DNA from: Burkholderiaceae bacterium
GTDB lineage: Bacteria > Pseudomonadota > Gammaproteobacteria > Burkholderiales > Burkholderiaceae_C
Reading direction: 5' to 3'
DNA length: 10,453 nt
NCBI GenBank assembly: GCA_025458585.1
Contig: JALOSD010000103.1
Location: 1 to 10,453, forward strand
Shown: positions 1 to 7,821 of the stretch, piece after piece
Numbering within the stretch: the stretch's first letter is position 1
How the letters are laid out: the number at the start of each line of letters is the position of its first letter
The notes under the pieces: model-generated
Databases searched by the model: none
What the model saw: only the letters and a program-made list of their open reading frames with translations
Told to the model about the DNA's origin: nothing
Position numbers and translations under genes: made by a program

Positions 1-2
1 GC

Positions 3-335
3 CTGGTGGCCGACAGCTGGTGGGGGCGCCTGAACGCCTGGCTGCTCGGCGACGCGCCGCTGGCCAGCGCCGAGGACGATGGCGCTCGCCTCGCCGCCGT
101 CAAGCTCGAATTCGCACGCTGCCTCGACGACGTCGAGGCGCCGCAGGCCGGCGCGGTGCTGATGCGCATCAACACCGCGCGCACGCTGCACGAGCTGTGG
201 CACGTGCGCGCCGGCCTGTACGGCGCGATCGCGCTCGAGTTCAGCCAGACCGAGGCCGAGCGCCGACTCGCGCCGCTCGCGCGCCACTTCCCGACCCGCA
301 CGCCGCGCTCGGCACCGGTGCCGCTCGACGGCTGA
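3..335 (+). CDS. C-terminal part of an unrecognised small protein (cut by the left edge)
   Basis: This open frame enters from the left edge and stops with TGA at 333-335, so only the last 110 or so residues are visible. A GTG at 6-8 could be a start, but the frame stays open to base 3, so the true start is probably outside. The visible protein looks soluble, with no membrane segment or signal peptide. It has an Ala/Leu-rich, probably helical core (VKLEFARCLDDV, then LMRINTARTLHELWHVRAGLY) and a Pro/Arg-rich tail. No catalytic motif or known domain is recognisable, and I do not assign a function. Normal codon bias and regular amphipathic helices support real coding. The gap to the next gene is 63 bases. 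Confidence 0.6.
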   Translation: MVADSWWGRLNAWLLGDAPLASAEDDGARLAAVKLEFARCLDDVEAPQAGAVLMRINTARTLHELWHVRAGLYGAIALEFSQTEAERRLAPLARHFPTRTPRSAPVPLDG

Positions 336-375
336 CCCCGCGCCGGCCGGGCGCCGACCCGACGCTGCGGGGCAC

Positions 376-396
376 GCGAGGCAGAATCCGCCTCGC
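376..396 (+). promoter_or_regulatory. Perfect 7-bp inverted repeat, with a possible -10 box, just before the dehydrogenase start
   Basis: GCGAGGC at 376-382 and GCCTCGC at 390-396 are perfect inverted arms around the 7-base loop AGAATCC. The right arm ends two bases before the ATG at 399. The loop edge contains CAGAAT (382-387), a 4 of 6 match to a sigma-70 -10 box. If used, it would put the transcript start at or very near the ATG, giving a leaderless or nearly leaderless message. No convincing -35 box is seen. Alternatively the transcript starts further upstream and the hairpin hides the only purine-rich stretch (GAGG) that could serve as a ribosome binding site. Both readings are inference. 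Confidence 0.3.
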
Positions 397-398
397 TC

Positions 399-1331
399 AT
401 GAACATCATCATCCTCGACGACTACCAGGACGCGGTGCGCAAGCTGCACTGCGCGTCGAAGCTCGAGCCCTTCAATGCGAAGGTGTTCACCAACACGGTC
501 AAGGGCATCGGCCAGCTGTCGGTGCGCCTGCGCGACGTCGACGTGCTGGTGCCGATCCGCGAGCGCACGCAGTTCCCGCGCCAGCTGCTCGAGAAGCTGC
601 CCAAGCTCAAGCTGATCGCGCAGACCGGGCGCGTGGGCCCGCATATCGACGTCGAGGCGTGCACGCGGCTGGGCATCGCCGTGGCCGAGGGCGTCGGCTC
701 GCCGGTCGCGCCGGCCGAACTCACGTGGGCGCTGATCATGGCGGCGATGCGGCGGCTGCCGCAGTACATCGGCAACCTGAAGCACGGCGCGTGGCAGCAG
801 TCGGGGCTGAAGGCGGCCGGCATGCCGCCCAACTTCGGCATCGGCCAGGTGCTGCGCGGCAAGACGCTCGGCGTCTGGGGCTACGGCAAGATCGGCGAGG
901 TGCAGGTCTGGGGCAGCGAGGCGTCGCGCGTGCGCGCCAAGGCCGACGGCTACGCCGCGGCCGCAAGCCGCGAGGCCTTCTTCGAGACGAGCGACGTGCT
1001 GTCGCTGCACCTGCGCCTGGTCGACACCACGCGCAACCTGATCGGGCTCGACGACCTCGCGCGCATGAAGCCCACCGCGCTGTTCGTCAACACCTCGCGC
1101 GCCGAGCTGCTCGAAGACGGCGCGCTCGTCTCGGCGCTGAACAAGGAGCCGATCCTGCAGGGCCACCCGCTGCTGCGGCTCGAGAACGCGGTGTGCACGC
1201 CGCACATCGGCTACGTCGAGGCCGACAGCTACGAGCTGTACTTCGGCGCCGCGTTCGACAACATCGTCAACTTCATCGCCAACCAGCCGACGAACATCGT
1301 CAACCCCGACGCGCTGAAGGTGCTGCGGTGA
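399..1331 (+). CDS. D-2-hydroxyacid dehydrogenase family protein, with two apparent internal deletions
   Basis: The 310-residue product belongs to the NAD-dependent D-2-hydroxyacid dehydrogenase family, which interconverts 2-oxoacids and D-2-hydroxyacids in the cytoplasm. The N-terminal catalytic half looks complete. The nucleotide loop GYGKIG is at residues 161-166. The catalytic residues expected for the family are present: Arg234 in NTSRAEL, Glu250 in KEP and His269 in TPHIG. Two parts of the Rossmann domain seem to be missing. After Gly166 the helix that should follow the glycine loop is absent and the chain goes straight to a beta-strand-like VQVWG. After Asn248 the usual strand (roughly GRPGMAAVDVFE) is absent and the chain goes straight to KEPILQ. 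Each gap is about 12-13 residues by recall of the family. The frame is kept at both, but folding and NAD binding are doubtful. ATG 399 gives the typical family N-terminus. The stop overlaps the next gene's GTG start. Confidence 0.85.
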   Translation: MNIIILDDYQDAVRKLHCASKLEPFNAKVFTNTVKGIGQLSVRLRDVDVLVPIRERTQFPRQLLEKLPKLKLIAQTGRVGPHIDVEACTRLGIAVAEGVGSPVAPAELTWALIMAAMRRLPQYIGNLKHGAWQQSGLKAAGMPPNFGIGQVLRGKTLGVWGYGKIGEVQVWGSEASRVRAKADGYAAAASREAFFETSDVLSLHLRLVDTTRNLIGLDDLARMKPTALFVNTSRAELLEDGALVSALNKEPILQGHPLLRLENAVCTPHIGYVEADSYELYFGAAFDNIVNFIANQPTNIVNPDALKVLR

Positions 1332-2439
1332 CGTTGCCCGCGCCGCGCCTGGCGGCCACGCGCTGGGCGCTGCTCGCGGGCAACTTCGCGATCGGCTGCG
1401 GCGTGATGGTGACCGCGGGCTCGCTGAACGACCTCGTGCGCTCGCTGCAGGTGAGCGTGGCCGTCGGCGGGCAGCTGATCTCGGTGGCCGCCGTCGTGAT
1501 GGCCATCGGCGCGCCGCTGCTGGCGGCGGTGGTCGGCGGCTGGGACCGGCGCGTGCTGCTCGTGGCCGCACTCGTGTGGTACGCGCTCGGCCACGCGGCG
1601 AGCGCGCTGATGCCGCACTTCGCCGCCCTGCTGCCGGTGCGATCACGTTCGTCTTCCTCGGCTGGTCGGTCGCCTCGGTGGTCGGGATGCCGGTGCACGC
1701 CTACATCGGCGAAGCCTTCGGCTGGCGCTGGGCGTTCGCACTCGTGGCCGTGCTCGCCGCCGGCGGTGCCTGGTGGCTGTGGCGCGCGATGCCTGCCGGC
1801 GTGAAGCCGCCAGCGCTGTCGATGCGCTCGTGGCGCGAGGTGTTCACGCACCCGGTGCTGATGGCGGTCGTGCTCGTCACCGCGCTGTCGGGCGCCGGCC
1901 AGTTCACCGTGTTTTCGTACTTCGCGCCGTACTACCGGCAGGTGCTCGGCGCGAGCGCGACCGAGGTCAGCCTGCTGTTCTTCTGGTTCGGCGCCTTCGG
2001 GCTGGCCGGCAACGTCGTGCTGTCGCGCACGGTCGACCGCGTCGGTGCGGCGCGCGCGGTGTTCTGGCTGCTCGCGTGCATCGCGCTGTCGCTGCTGCTG
2101 TGGCCGCTGGCGGCGACGCCGATCGCGATGGGGCTCGTGCTGGTGCCGTGGGCGCTGGGCTGCTTCGCGTCGAACTCGGCGCAGCAGGCGCGCCTGGGCC
2201 TCGCGGCGCCGGCGCTGGCGGCGGCGCTCATGGCGCTGAACACGTCGGCGATCTACCTCGGACAGGCGGTGGGCGCGGCCGGCGGCGGCGCCGTGGTGGC
2301 GGCGCACGAGGCGGCCGGCGCCACCGATGGCGCGATCTACGCCGGGCTGCAGTGGATCGGCCTGGCGTGGGTGCTGGCGGCGATCGCGCTCAGCGCGTGG
2401 GCGCAGCGGCGCACGCGCGCCGCCGGCGGGCATGTCTGA
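1328..2439 (+). pseudogene. MFS transporter, frameshifted with about 30 codons missing
   Basis: Two frames together encode a major facilitator superfamily transporter, an inner-membrane permease of about 12 helices. The first frame starts at GTG 1328, overlapping the dehydrogenase stop, with AAGG at 1317-1320 as ribosome binding site. It encodes membrane segments 1-3 and reads as transporter up to FAALLPVR (about 1639). The second frame takes over at about 1639 with AITFVFLGWSVASVVGMP and runs through the remaining segments to TGA 2437-2439. Members of this family usually have about 30 residues between these parts, containing helix 4 and the following cytoplasmic loop. The lesion is therefore a deletion that also changes frame. 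Left unrepaired, the first frame runs on out of frame to about 1804. The rest of the downstream frame is intact and normally biased, so the lesion is recent or is a sequence error. The substrate is unknown. Confidence 0.8.
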
Positions 2440-3004
2440 GCCGGCGGCAGGCAGCTCGATGCCGGCATCGGCGAGCGCGCTGTTCGTCGCCTTCACGCTG
2501 CTCGCGCTGCAGGGCTTCGGCGGCGTGCTGCCGGTGGCGCAGCAGGTGCTGGTCGAGCGCCGCCGCTGGCTCACGCGCGAACAGTTCGTCGAGCTGCTTG
2601 CGCTGGCGCAGGTGCTGCCCGGGCCGAACGTCGTCAACCTCGCGCTGATCGTCGGCGACCGCTTCCACGGCACGCGCGGCGCGTTCGCCGCGCTCGCGGG
2701 CATGCTCGTCGTGCCAACGCTTCTCGTGCTCGCGCTGGCCGCGCTCTACGCGCGCTTCGCCACGCTGCCGGCGGTGGCCGGCGCGCTGCGCGGCATGGGC
2801 GCGGTGGCCGCGGGCCTCGTGATCGCGAGCGGCTGGAAGCTGCTGCCGACGCTGAAGGCGAACCCGCTCGGCCGCCCGCTCGCGATAGCGATCGTGGCGC
2901 TGACGCTGGTCGCGATGGCCGTGCTGCGCTGGCCGCTGGTGGCCGTCGTGCTCGGGCTGGGCAGCGTGTCGGTCGCGCTCGCGGCGTGGCGCATGGCGCG
3001 ATGA
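2432..3004 (+). CDS. Half-size chromate transporter family protein (first of a pair)
   Basis: A 190-residue CHR-domain (chromate ion transporter family) membrane protein. Conserved features are LQGFGGVLPVAQ near residues 29-40 and the LPGPN motif in QVLPGPNVVNLA. These are followed by about five hydrophobic segments, including FAALAGMLVVPTLLVLALAALY and the paired segments near the C-terminus. ATG 2432 overlaps the MFS stop by 8 bases; an in-frame ATG at 2459 is a possible alternative. Full-length ChrA proteins contain two such domains. Here each domain is a separate gene, the usual arrangement for short-chain CHR pairs that insert in opposite orientations and work as heterodimers. The family is named for chromate efflux, but many members are untested, and nothing here proves chromate is the substrate. 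Confidence 0.88.
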   Translation: MSEPAAGSSMPASASALFVAFTLLALQGFGGVLPVAQQVLVERRRWLTREQFVELLALAQVLPGPNVVNLALIVGDRFHGTRGAFAALAGMLVVPTLLVLALAALYARFATLPAVAGALRGMGAVAAGLVIASGWKLLPTLKANPLGRPLAIAIVALTLVAMAVLRWPLVAVVLGLGSVSVALAAWRMAR

Positions 3005-3537
3005 GCGCCCTCGCGCCCTCCGACCTGCTGGCGCTGTTCGGCCACTTCCTGCTGCTGTCGCTGCTGTCGATCGGCGGCGCGATGGCCGCCGCGCCCGACA
3101 TGCACCGCCTGCTCGTGCGCGAGCGCGGCTGGCTCGACGACGGCACGTTCACGTCGTCGGTCGCGCTGGCGCAGGCCGCGCCGGGGCCGAACGTGCTGTT
3201 CGTCGCCGTGCTCGGCTTCAACGTCGCCGGCGTCGTCGGCGCGCTCGTCGTGCTCACCGGCATCCTGCTGCCGTCGACCGTGCTCGCGCTCGCCGTCTCG
3301 CGCCGCTTCGAGCGCGCGCGCGAGACGCCGGCCGTGCGCGCCTTCGCCGCCGGCATGGGGCCGCTCGTGATCGGCCTGCTCGGCGCCACGGGGTGGATCC
3401 TCACCGATCCGCTGCGCGGCCATGCCGGCGCGCTCGCCCTGACGGCGGCGACGGTCGTCGTCATGGCGCGCTCGCGCATCAGCCCGATGTGGGCGATCGC
3501 CGGCGGTGCGGCGCTCGGCGCGGCGGGCTGGATCTGA
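3001..3537 (+). CDS. Half-size chromate transporter family protein (second of a pair)
   Basis: A 178-residue CHR-domain membrane protein, partner of the preceding gene. The ATG overlaps the upstream TGA (ATGA at 3001-3004), indicating translational coupling. Family features are LLSIGGAMAAAPDMHR near residues 20-35 and AQAAPGPNVLF near 58-68, followed by hydrophobic segments GALVVLTGILLPSTVLALAV and MGPLVIGLLGATGWIL. The stretch after GFNVAG (about 3230) seems 8-12 residues shorter than I expect between the PGPN helix and the GILLPST segment. This could be another in-frame loss or ordinary family variation. The gene ends 16 bases before the convergent carboxyltransferase gene, and no hairpin terminator is evident between them. 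Confidence 0.85.
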   Translation: MSALAPSDLLALFGHFLLLSLLSIGGAMAAAPDMHRLLVRERGWLDDGTFTSSVALAQAAPGPNVLFVAVLGFNVAGVVGALVVLTGILLPSTVLALAVSRRFERARETPAVRAFAAGMGPLVIGLLGATGWILTDPLRGHAGALALTAATVVVMARSRISPMWAIAGGAALGAAGWI

Positions 3538-3553
3538 GACGACTCGGCGACGT

Positions 3554-5131
3554 TCAGCGCCCGCGCTGCGCCAGGTCGCCCTGCACGACGTGCCAGGCGT
3601 CCTCGACCCAGTCGCACAGCACCATCCGCGTCTCGCGCGGATCGATGATGTCGAGCACGCCGAATCGCTCCGCCGTGCGAAACGGCGAGGTCAGGTCGAG
3701 GTAATGCGCCTCGAGTTCGGCGCGCTTGGCCGCCGGGTCGGGTGCCGCCTCGATCTCGCCCTTGTGCGCCGCCATCACGCCGCCCTCGATCGGGATCGAG
3801 CCCCAGCGCGCGGACGGCCAGGCGAAGCGGTGGTTCAGCCGATCACCACCCTTCGGGCCGTGCAGCGCCCCGGCCATGCCGAAGCAGCGGCGCATCAGGA
3901 TCGACACCCACGGCGAGCGACACGCCGCAAGCGCCTCGCCGACGCGCGTCGCGCCGAGCAGCGTGCCGGCGAGCTCGGCGTCCAGCCCGGTGGCGTTGCC
4001 CGGCTGGTCGACGACGTTGACGACCGGCAGCCCGAACTGACTGCAAAGCCTGGTGTGGCGCTCCATCTTGTACGCCGCCTGCACGGTCATCGCACCGCCC
4101 TGCACTTTCGGGTCGTTGGCGATCACGCCGACCGGCACGCCGTTCAGGCGGCCCAGCATCGTGACCACCGACCCGCCCTGCCAGCGGCCGATCTCGAACA
4201 GGCTGTCGCGGTCGAACACCGCGCCGAGGATCCGGCGCGGATCGTAGATCTTGCGCCGGTCGTGCGGGATCGCGTCCTTGAGCCAGTCGTCGGCGCGGTT
4301 CGGGTCGTCGCCGCATGGCACGACCGGCGCCAGCTCGTAGACGCTGCGCGGCAGGTACGACAGGAATCGCTTGACCTGCGCCAGCGCGTCGGCCTCGTCG
4401 CCGGCCTCGTTGTGCACGAGCGCGCTCTTGCGGTGCGCCTTCCAGCCGCCGAGCTCGTTCTTGTCGACCTCGACGCCGTAGGCCTGACGCACGACGTGCG
4501 GGCCGGCGGCCATCACCTGCGCCTGGTCGCGCACCAGCACCGAGAAGTGCGACGACAGCACCTTGATCGCGCCCTGGCCGGCACAGGCGCCGAGCGCCAC
4601 GCCGACCACCGGCACGGTGGCGAGCAACTCCTGCGCCGGCCAGGTGGTGTACTCGGGGATCTTGGTGCCCCCGATCTGCATCAGCAGCTTGACGCTGCCG
4701 CCGGCCGAGTCGACCAGGCGCACCAGCGGCATGCGCAGCTGGTACGCCAGGCGCTCGATGTAGATCCACTTGTCGGCGATCGTGCCCTCGGAACTGCCGG
4801 CGCGGATCGTGAAGTCGTCGACGTGCAGCGCGACCTTGCGCCCGTCGATGCGGCCGGTGCCGACGATCGCGTTCGTCGGGTCGGTGTGCTTGTAGCGGCC
4901 GTCGACGTCGTAGTGCCCCTTGCCAGCCAGCGTGCCCATCTCGTGGAAGCTGCCGGCGTCGACGAGCGCGGCGATGCGCTCGCGAGCGTTCATGCGCCCG
5001 CTCGCCTTGAACCGCGCCAGCGCCTCGGCCCCGCCCATCGACAGCGCGCTGGTGCGGCGCGCCTGCAGCTCGGCGAGCTCGGCAGCCCACTCGCCTCCAG
5101 GCTCGAAGCGGGCGTCCCAGCGCACGCTCAC
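3554..5131 (-). CDS. Acyl-CoA carboxylase carboxyltransferase (beta) subunit
   Basis: The 525-residue product is a biotin-dependent carboxyltransferase, which moves CO2 from carboxybiotin to an acyl-CoA. It contains both crotonase-fold halves, a normal length for propionyl- or methylcrotonyl-CoA carboxylase beta subunits. The N-terminal half has the RMNARERIAALVD motif (46-58), DFTIRAGS (106-113), DSAGG (141-145) and GACAGQGA (181-188), the last two being likely oxyanion-hole loops. The C-terminal half has IANDPKVQGGAM (337-348), VDQPGNATG (374-382) and RFAWPSARWGSIPIEGG (435-451). The PGNATG and CAGQGA forms differ from the PGFLPG and CAGGA of classical propionyl-CoA carboxylases, pointing to a different subfamily and perhaps a different acyl-CoA. 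The GTG start at 5131 overlaps the receptor gene's TGA by 4 bases, so the two are coupled. No damage is seen. Confidence 0.9.
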   Translation of the reverse strand: MSVRWDARFEPGGEWAAELAELQARRTSALSMGGAEALARFKASGRMNARERIAALVDAGSFHEMGTLAGKGHYDVDGRYKHTDPTNAIVGTGRIDGRKVALHVDDFTIRAGSSEGTIADKWIYIERLAYQLRMPLVRLVDSAGGSVKLLMQIGGTKIPEYTTWPAQELLATVPVVGVALGACAGQGAIKVLSSHFSVLVRDQAQVMAAGPHVVRQAYGVEVDKNELGGWKAHRKSALVHNEAGDEADALAQVKRFLSYLPRSVYELAPVVPCGDDPNRADDWLKDAIPHDRRKIYDPRRILGAVFDRDSLFEIGRWQGGSVVTMLGRLNGVPVGVIANDPKVQGGAMTVQAAYKMERHTRLCSQFGLPVVNVVDQPGNATGLDAELAGTLLGATRVGEALAACRSPWVSILMRRCFGMAGALHGPKGGDRLNHRFAWPSARWGSIPIEGGVMAAHKGEIEAAPDPAAKRAELEAHYLDLTSPFRTAERFGVLDIIDPRETRMVLCDWVEDAWHVVQGDLAQRGR

Positions 5132-6114
5132 TTCGACCCGCCGATGCCGAGGGTCGACGCCAGCTCGGTGCTCGCCTTCCATTCCGACATCAGGTAGCGG
5201 TGCGAGTCGACGTAGCCGCGAAAGATCGGCTTGTTGCCGGACTTCTCGACCAGCGCGATCCACTTCGGGTCCTGCGACACCCGTCGCAGCGCGTCTTCCC
5301 AGAACCTGATCTGCTCGGCGTTCACGCCGGGCGGCAGCATCACGCCGTTGTAGCTGACGTAGTCGGCGGCGACGCCCTGCTCGCGCCACGTCTTCACGTC
5401 GGCCAGCGGGCCGGTGCCGCGCTCGGCCGCCGCGCTGGCGAGCACGCGCAGCTTGCCGGCCGCCACGTGCGGCAGGATGACCGGCGCCGTCGCCGACACG
5501 ATGTCGACGTGACCGCCGAGCAGCGCCGTCACCGACTCGGCCGACGAGCGGAACGGGGCCATCGTCAGCTTGTCGATCGCCACGCCGGCGACCTTCAGCG
5601 GCTTGGCGAGCGCCATGTGCGTGTTCTGGCCGAGCGCCGGCGCGACGGCGATGCGCAGCGACGCCGGGTCCGCCTTCAGGGCGGCGACGAGATCGGTGCC
5701 GCTGCGCAACGGCGAGTCGGCGCGCACGGCGACGAGCGAGGTCTCCTCGACCATCATCGCCACCGGCGTGAAGTCGCGCACGTCGGCGCGGATCAGGCCC
5801 GTGACCGCACCCGCGATCGCGCCGGTGTGGAAGGTCGACAGCCAGTGCGCGTTGCCCTGCATGCTCTTGAGCTGCTGCATCGCGATCGCACCGCCGGCGC
5901 CGACCTTGTTCTCGGGCAGCACCGCCTGCCCGTTCGTCAGCTTGAGGGTCTCGAGCGAGTCCTTGATGCCACGGGCGTACAGGTCCACCGTGCCGCCGGG
6001 AGCGACGCCGATCAGGTAGGTGACGCGCTCGGTGGGCTTCCACTGCGCTTGCGCCGACGCGGTGGCGACGGCGACGCAGGCGACGGCGAAGGCGGCTTTG
6101 AACAGGCTGTGCAT
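5128..6114 (-). CDS. Tripartite tricarboxylate transporter substrate-binding protein (Bug/TctC family)
   Basis: The 328-residue product is a periplasmic solute-binding protein of the TctC/Bug family, which usually captures carboxylates for a TctAB permease. The N-terminus is a classic signal peptide: MHSLFK, then a hydrophobic core of Ala and Val, then ASAQA with cleavage likely after residue 23. The mature part has the ligand-loop motif VAPGGTVDLYARG (37-49), the PENKVGAGGA block, HTGAIAGAVTGL, and LGGHVDIVSATAPV. ATG 6114 is preferred over an upstream ATG at 6186 because it begins the signal peptide and has GAGGA 6 bases upstream (6125-6121). The gene lies between biotin carboxylase and carboxyltransferase, so its ligand is probably the acid processed by that enzyme or its precursor (inference). 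No TctA or TctB gene is in the window. Confidence 0.92.
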   Translation of the reverse strand: MHSLFKAAFAVACVAVATASAQAQWKPTERVTYLIGVAPGGTVDLYARGIKDSLETLKLTNGQAVLPENKVGAGGAIAMQQLKSMQGNAHWLSTFHTGAIAGAVTGLIRADVRDFTPVAMMVEETSLVAVRADSPLRSGTDLVAALKADPASLRIAVAPALGQNTHMALAKPLKVAGVAIDKLTMAPFRSSAESVTALLGGHVDIVSATAPVILPHVAAGKLRVLASAAAERGTGPLADVKTWREQGVAADYVSYNGVMLPPGVNAEQIRFWEDALRRVSQDPKWIALVEKSGNKPIFRGYVDSHRYLMSEWKASTELASTLGIGGSK

Positions 6115-6120
6115 CGGGTG

Positions 6121-6125
6121 TCCTC
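6121..6125 (-). promoter_or_regulatory. Ribosome binding site of the TctC/Bug receptor gene
   Basis: GAGGA on the - strand lies 6 bases before ATG 6114. It decides the start in favour of 6114, which also puts a signal peptide exactly at the N-terminus. Confidence 0.7.
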
Positions 6126-6175
6126 GAAGAAGTGGGGGGAGGCGTCGGCCGGGTGCGGCGCGCAACGGGCGACCG

Positions 6176-7618
<1,443 letters not shown>

Positions 7619-7619
7619 C

Positions 7620-7625
7620 AGGAGA
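7620..7625 (+). promoter_or_regulatory. Ribosome binding site of the biotin carrier gene
   Basis: AGGAGA lies 7 bases before ATG 7633. It is the strongest ribosome binding site in the window and fixes the carrier start there rather than at the in-frame upstream codons. Confidence 0.75.
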
Positions 7626-7632
7626 ACGACCC

Positions 7633-7821
7633 ATGCCGTCCATCACGCTGCAATCCGAGGTCACCGGCACCGTGTGGAAGGTCGAGGTGCGCGAAGGCGA
7701 CCAGGTCGTCGAGGACCAGACCCTCGTCGTCCTCGAGAGCATGAAGATGGAGATCCCGGTCAGCGCACCGTTCGCGGGCACCGTGGTCGCCGAGGGGCAG
7801 GACGTGGTGGTGATCGGATGA
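7633..7821 (+). CDS. Biotin carboxyl carrier protein (single biotinyl domain), apparently shortened
   Basis: The 62-residue product consists of a single biotinyl/lipoyl-type domain. The biotinylation motif ESMKMEIP is at 35-42, with Lys38 as attachment site. The first half, with SEVTGTVWKVEVREGDQVVEDQTLVVLES, matches the usual half-barrel. In the second half the chain runs from GTVVA directly into EGQDVVVIG, while the family normally has two further strands with a turn such as VAEGxxVxxGD. About 9-10 residues therefore seem to be missing around Ala53/Glu54 (7791/7792); stand-alone carriers of this type are usually about 70 or more residues. The shortened half would disturb the two-fold symmetric barrel. 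Its partners would be the divergent biotin carboxylase and the carboxyltransferase. The stop overlaps the ligase start (ATGA at 7818-7821), so the two are coupled. Confidence 0.88.
   Translation: MPSITLQSEVTGTVWKVEVREGDQVVEDQTLVVLESMKMEIPVSAPFAGTVVAEGQDVVVIG

Noticed and set aside
3538..3553. A possible bidirectional terminator between the convergent CHR and carboxyltransferase genes.
   Set aside because: Only 16 bases separate the stops, and no stable stem with a following T-run is visible on either strand. The same holds for 9390-9416.
3506..5197. A 563-codon open frame on the + strand opposite the carboxyltransferase.
   Set aside because: Shadow frame of the carboxyltransferase gene, rich in Arg/His/Ala with no domain or plausible ribosome binding site.
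5132..6043. An upstream in-frame extension of the carboxyltransferase across the receptor gene.
   Set aside because: It overlaps the well-supported receptor gene in another frame and is Arg-rich nonsense. The GTG at 5131 gives the proper family N-terminus and a 4-base overlap.
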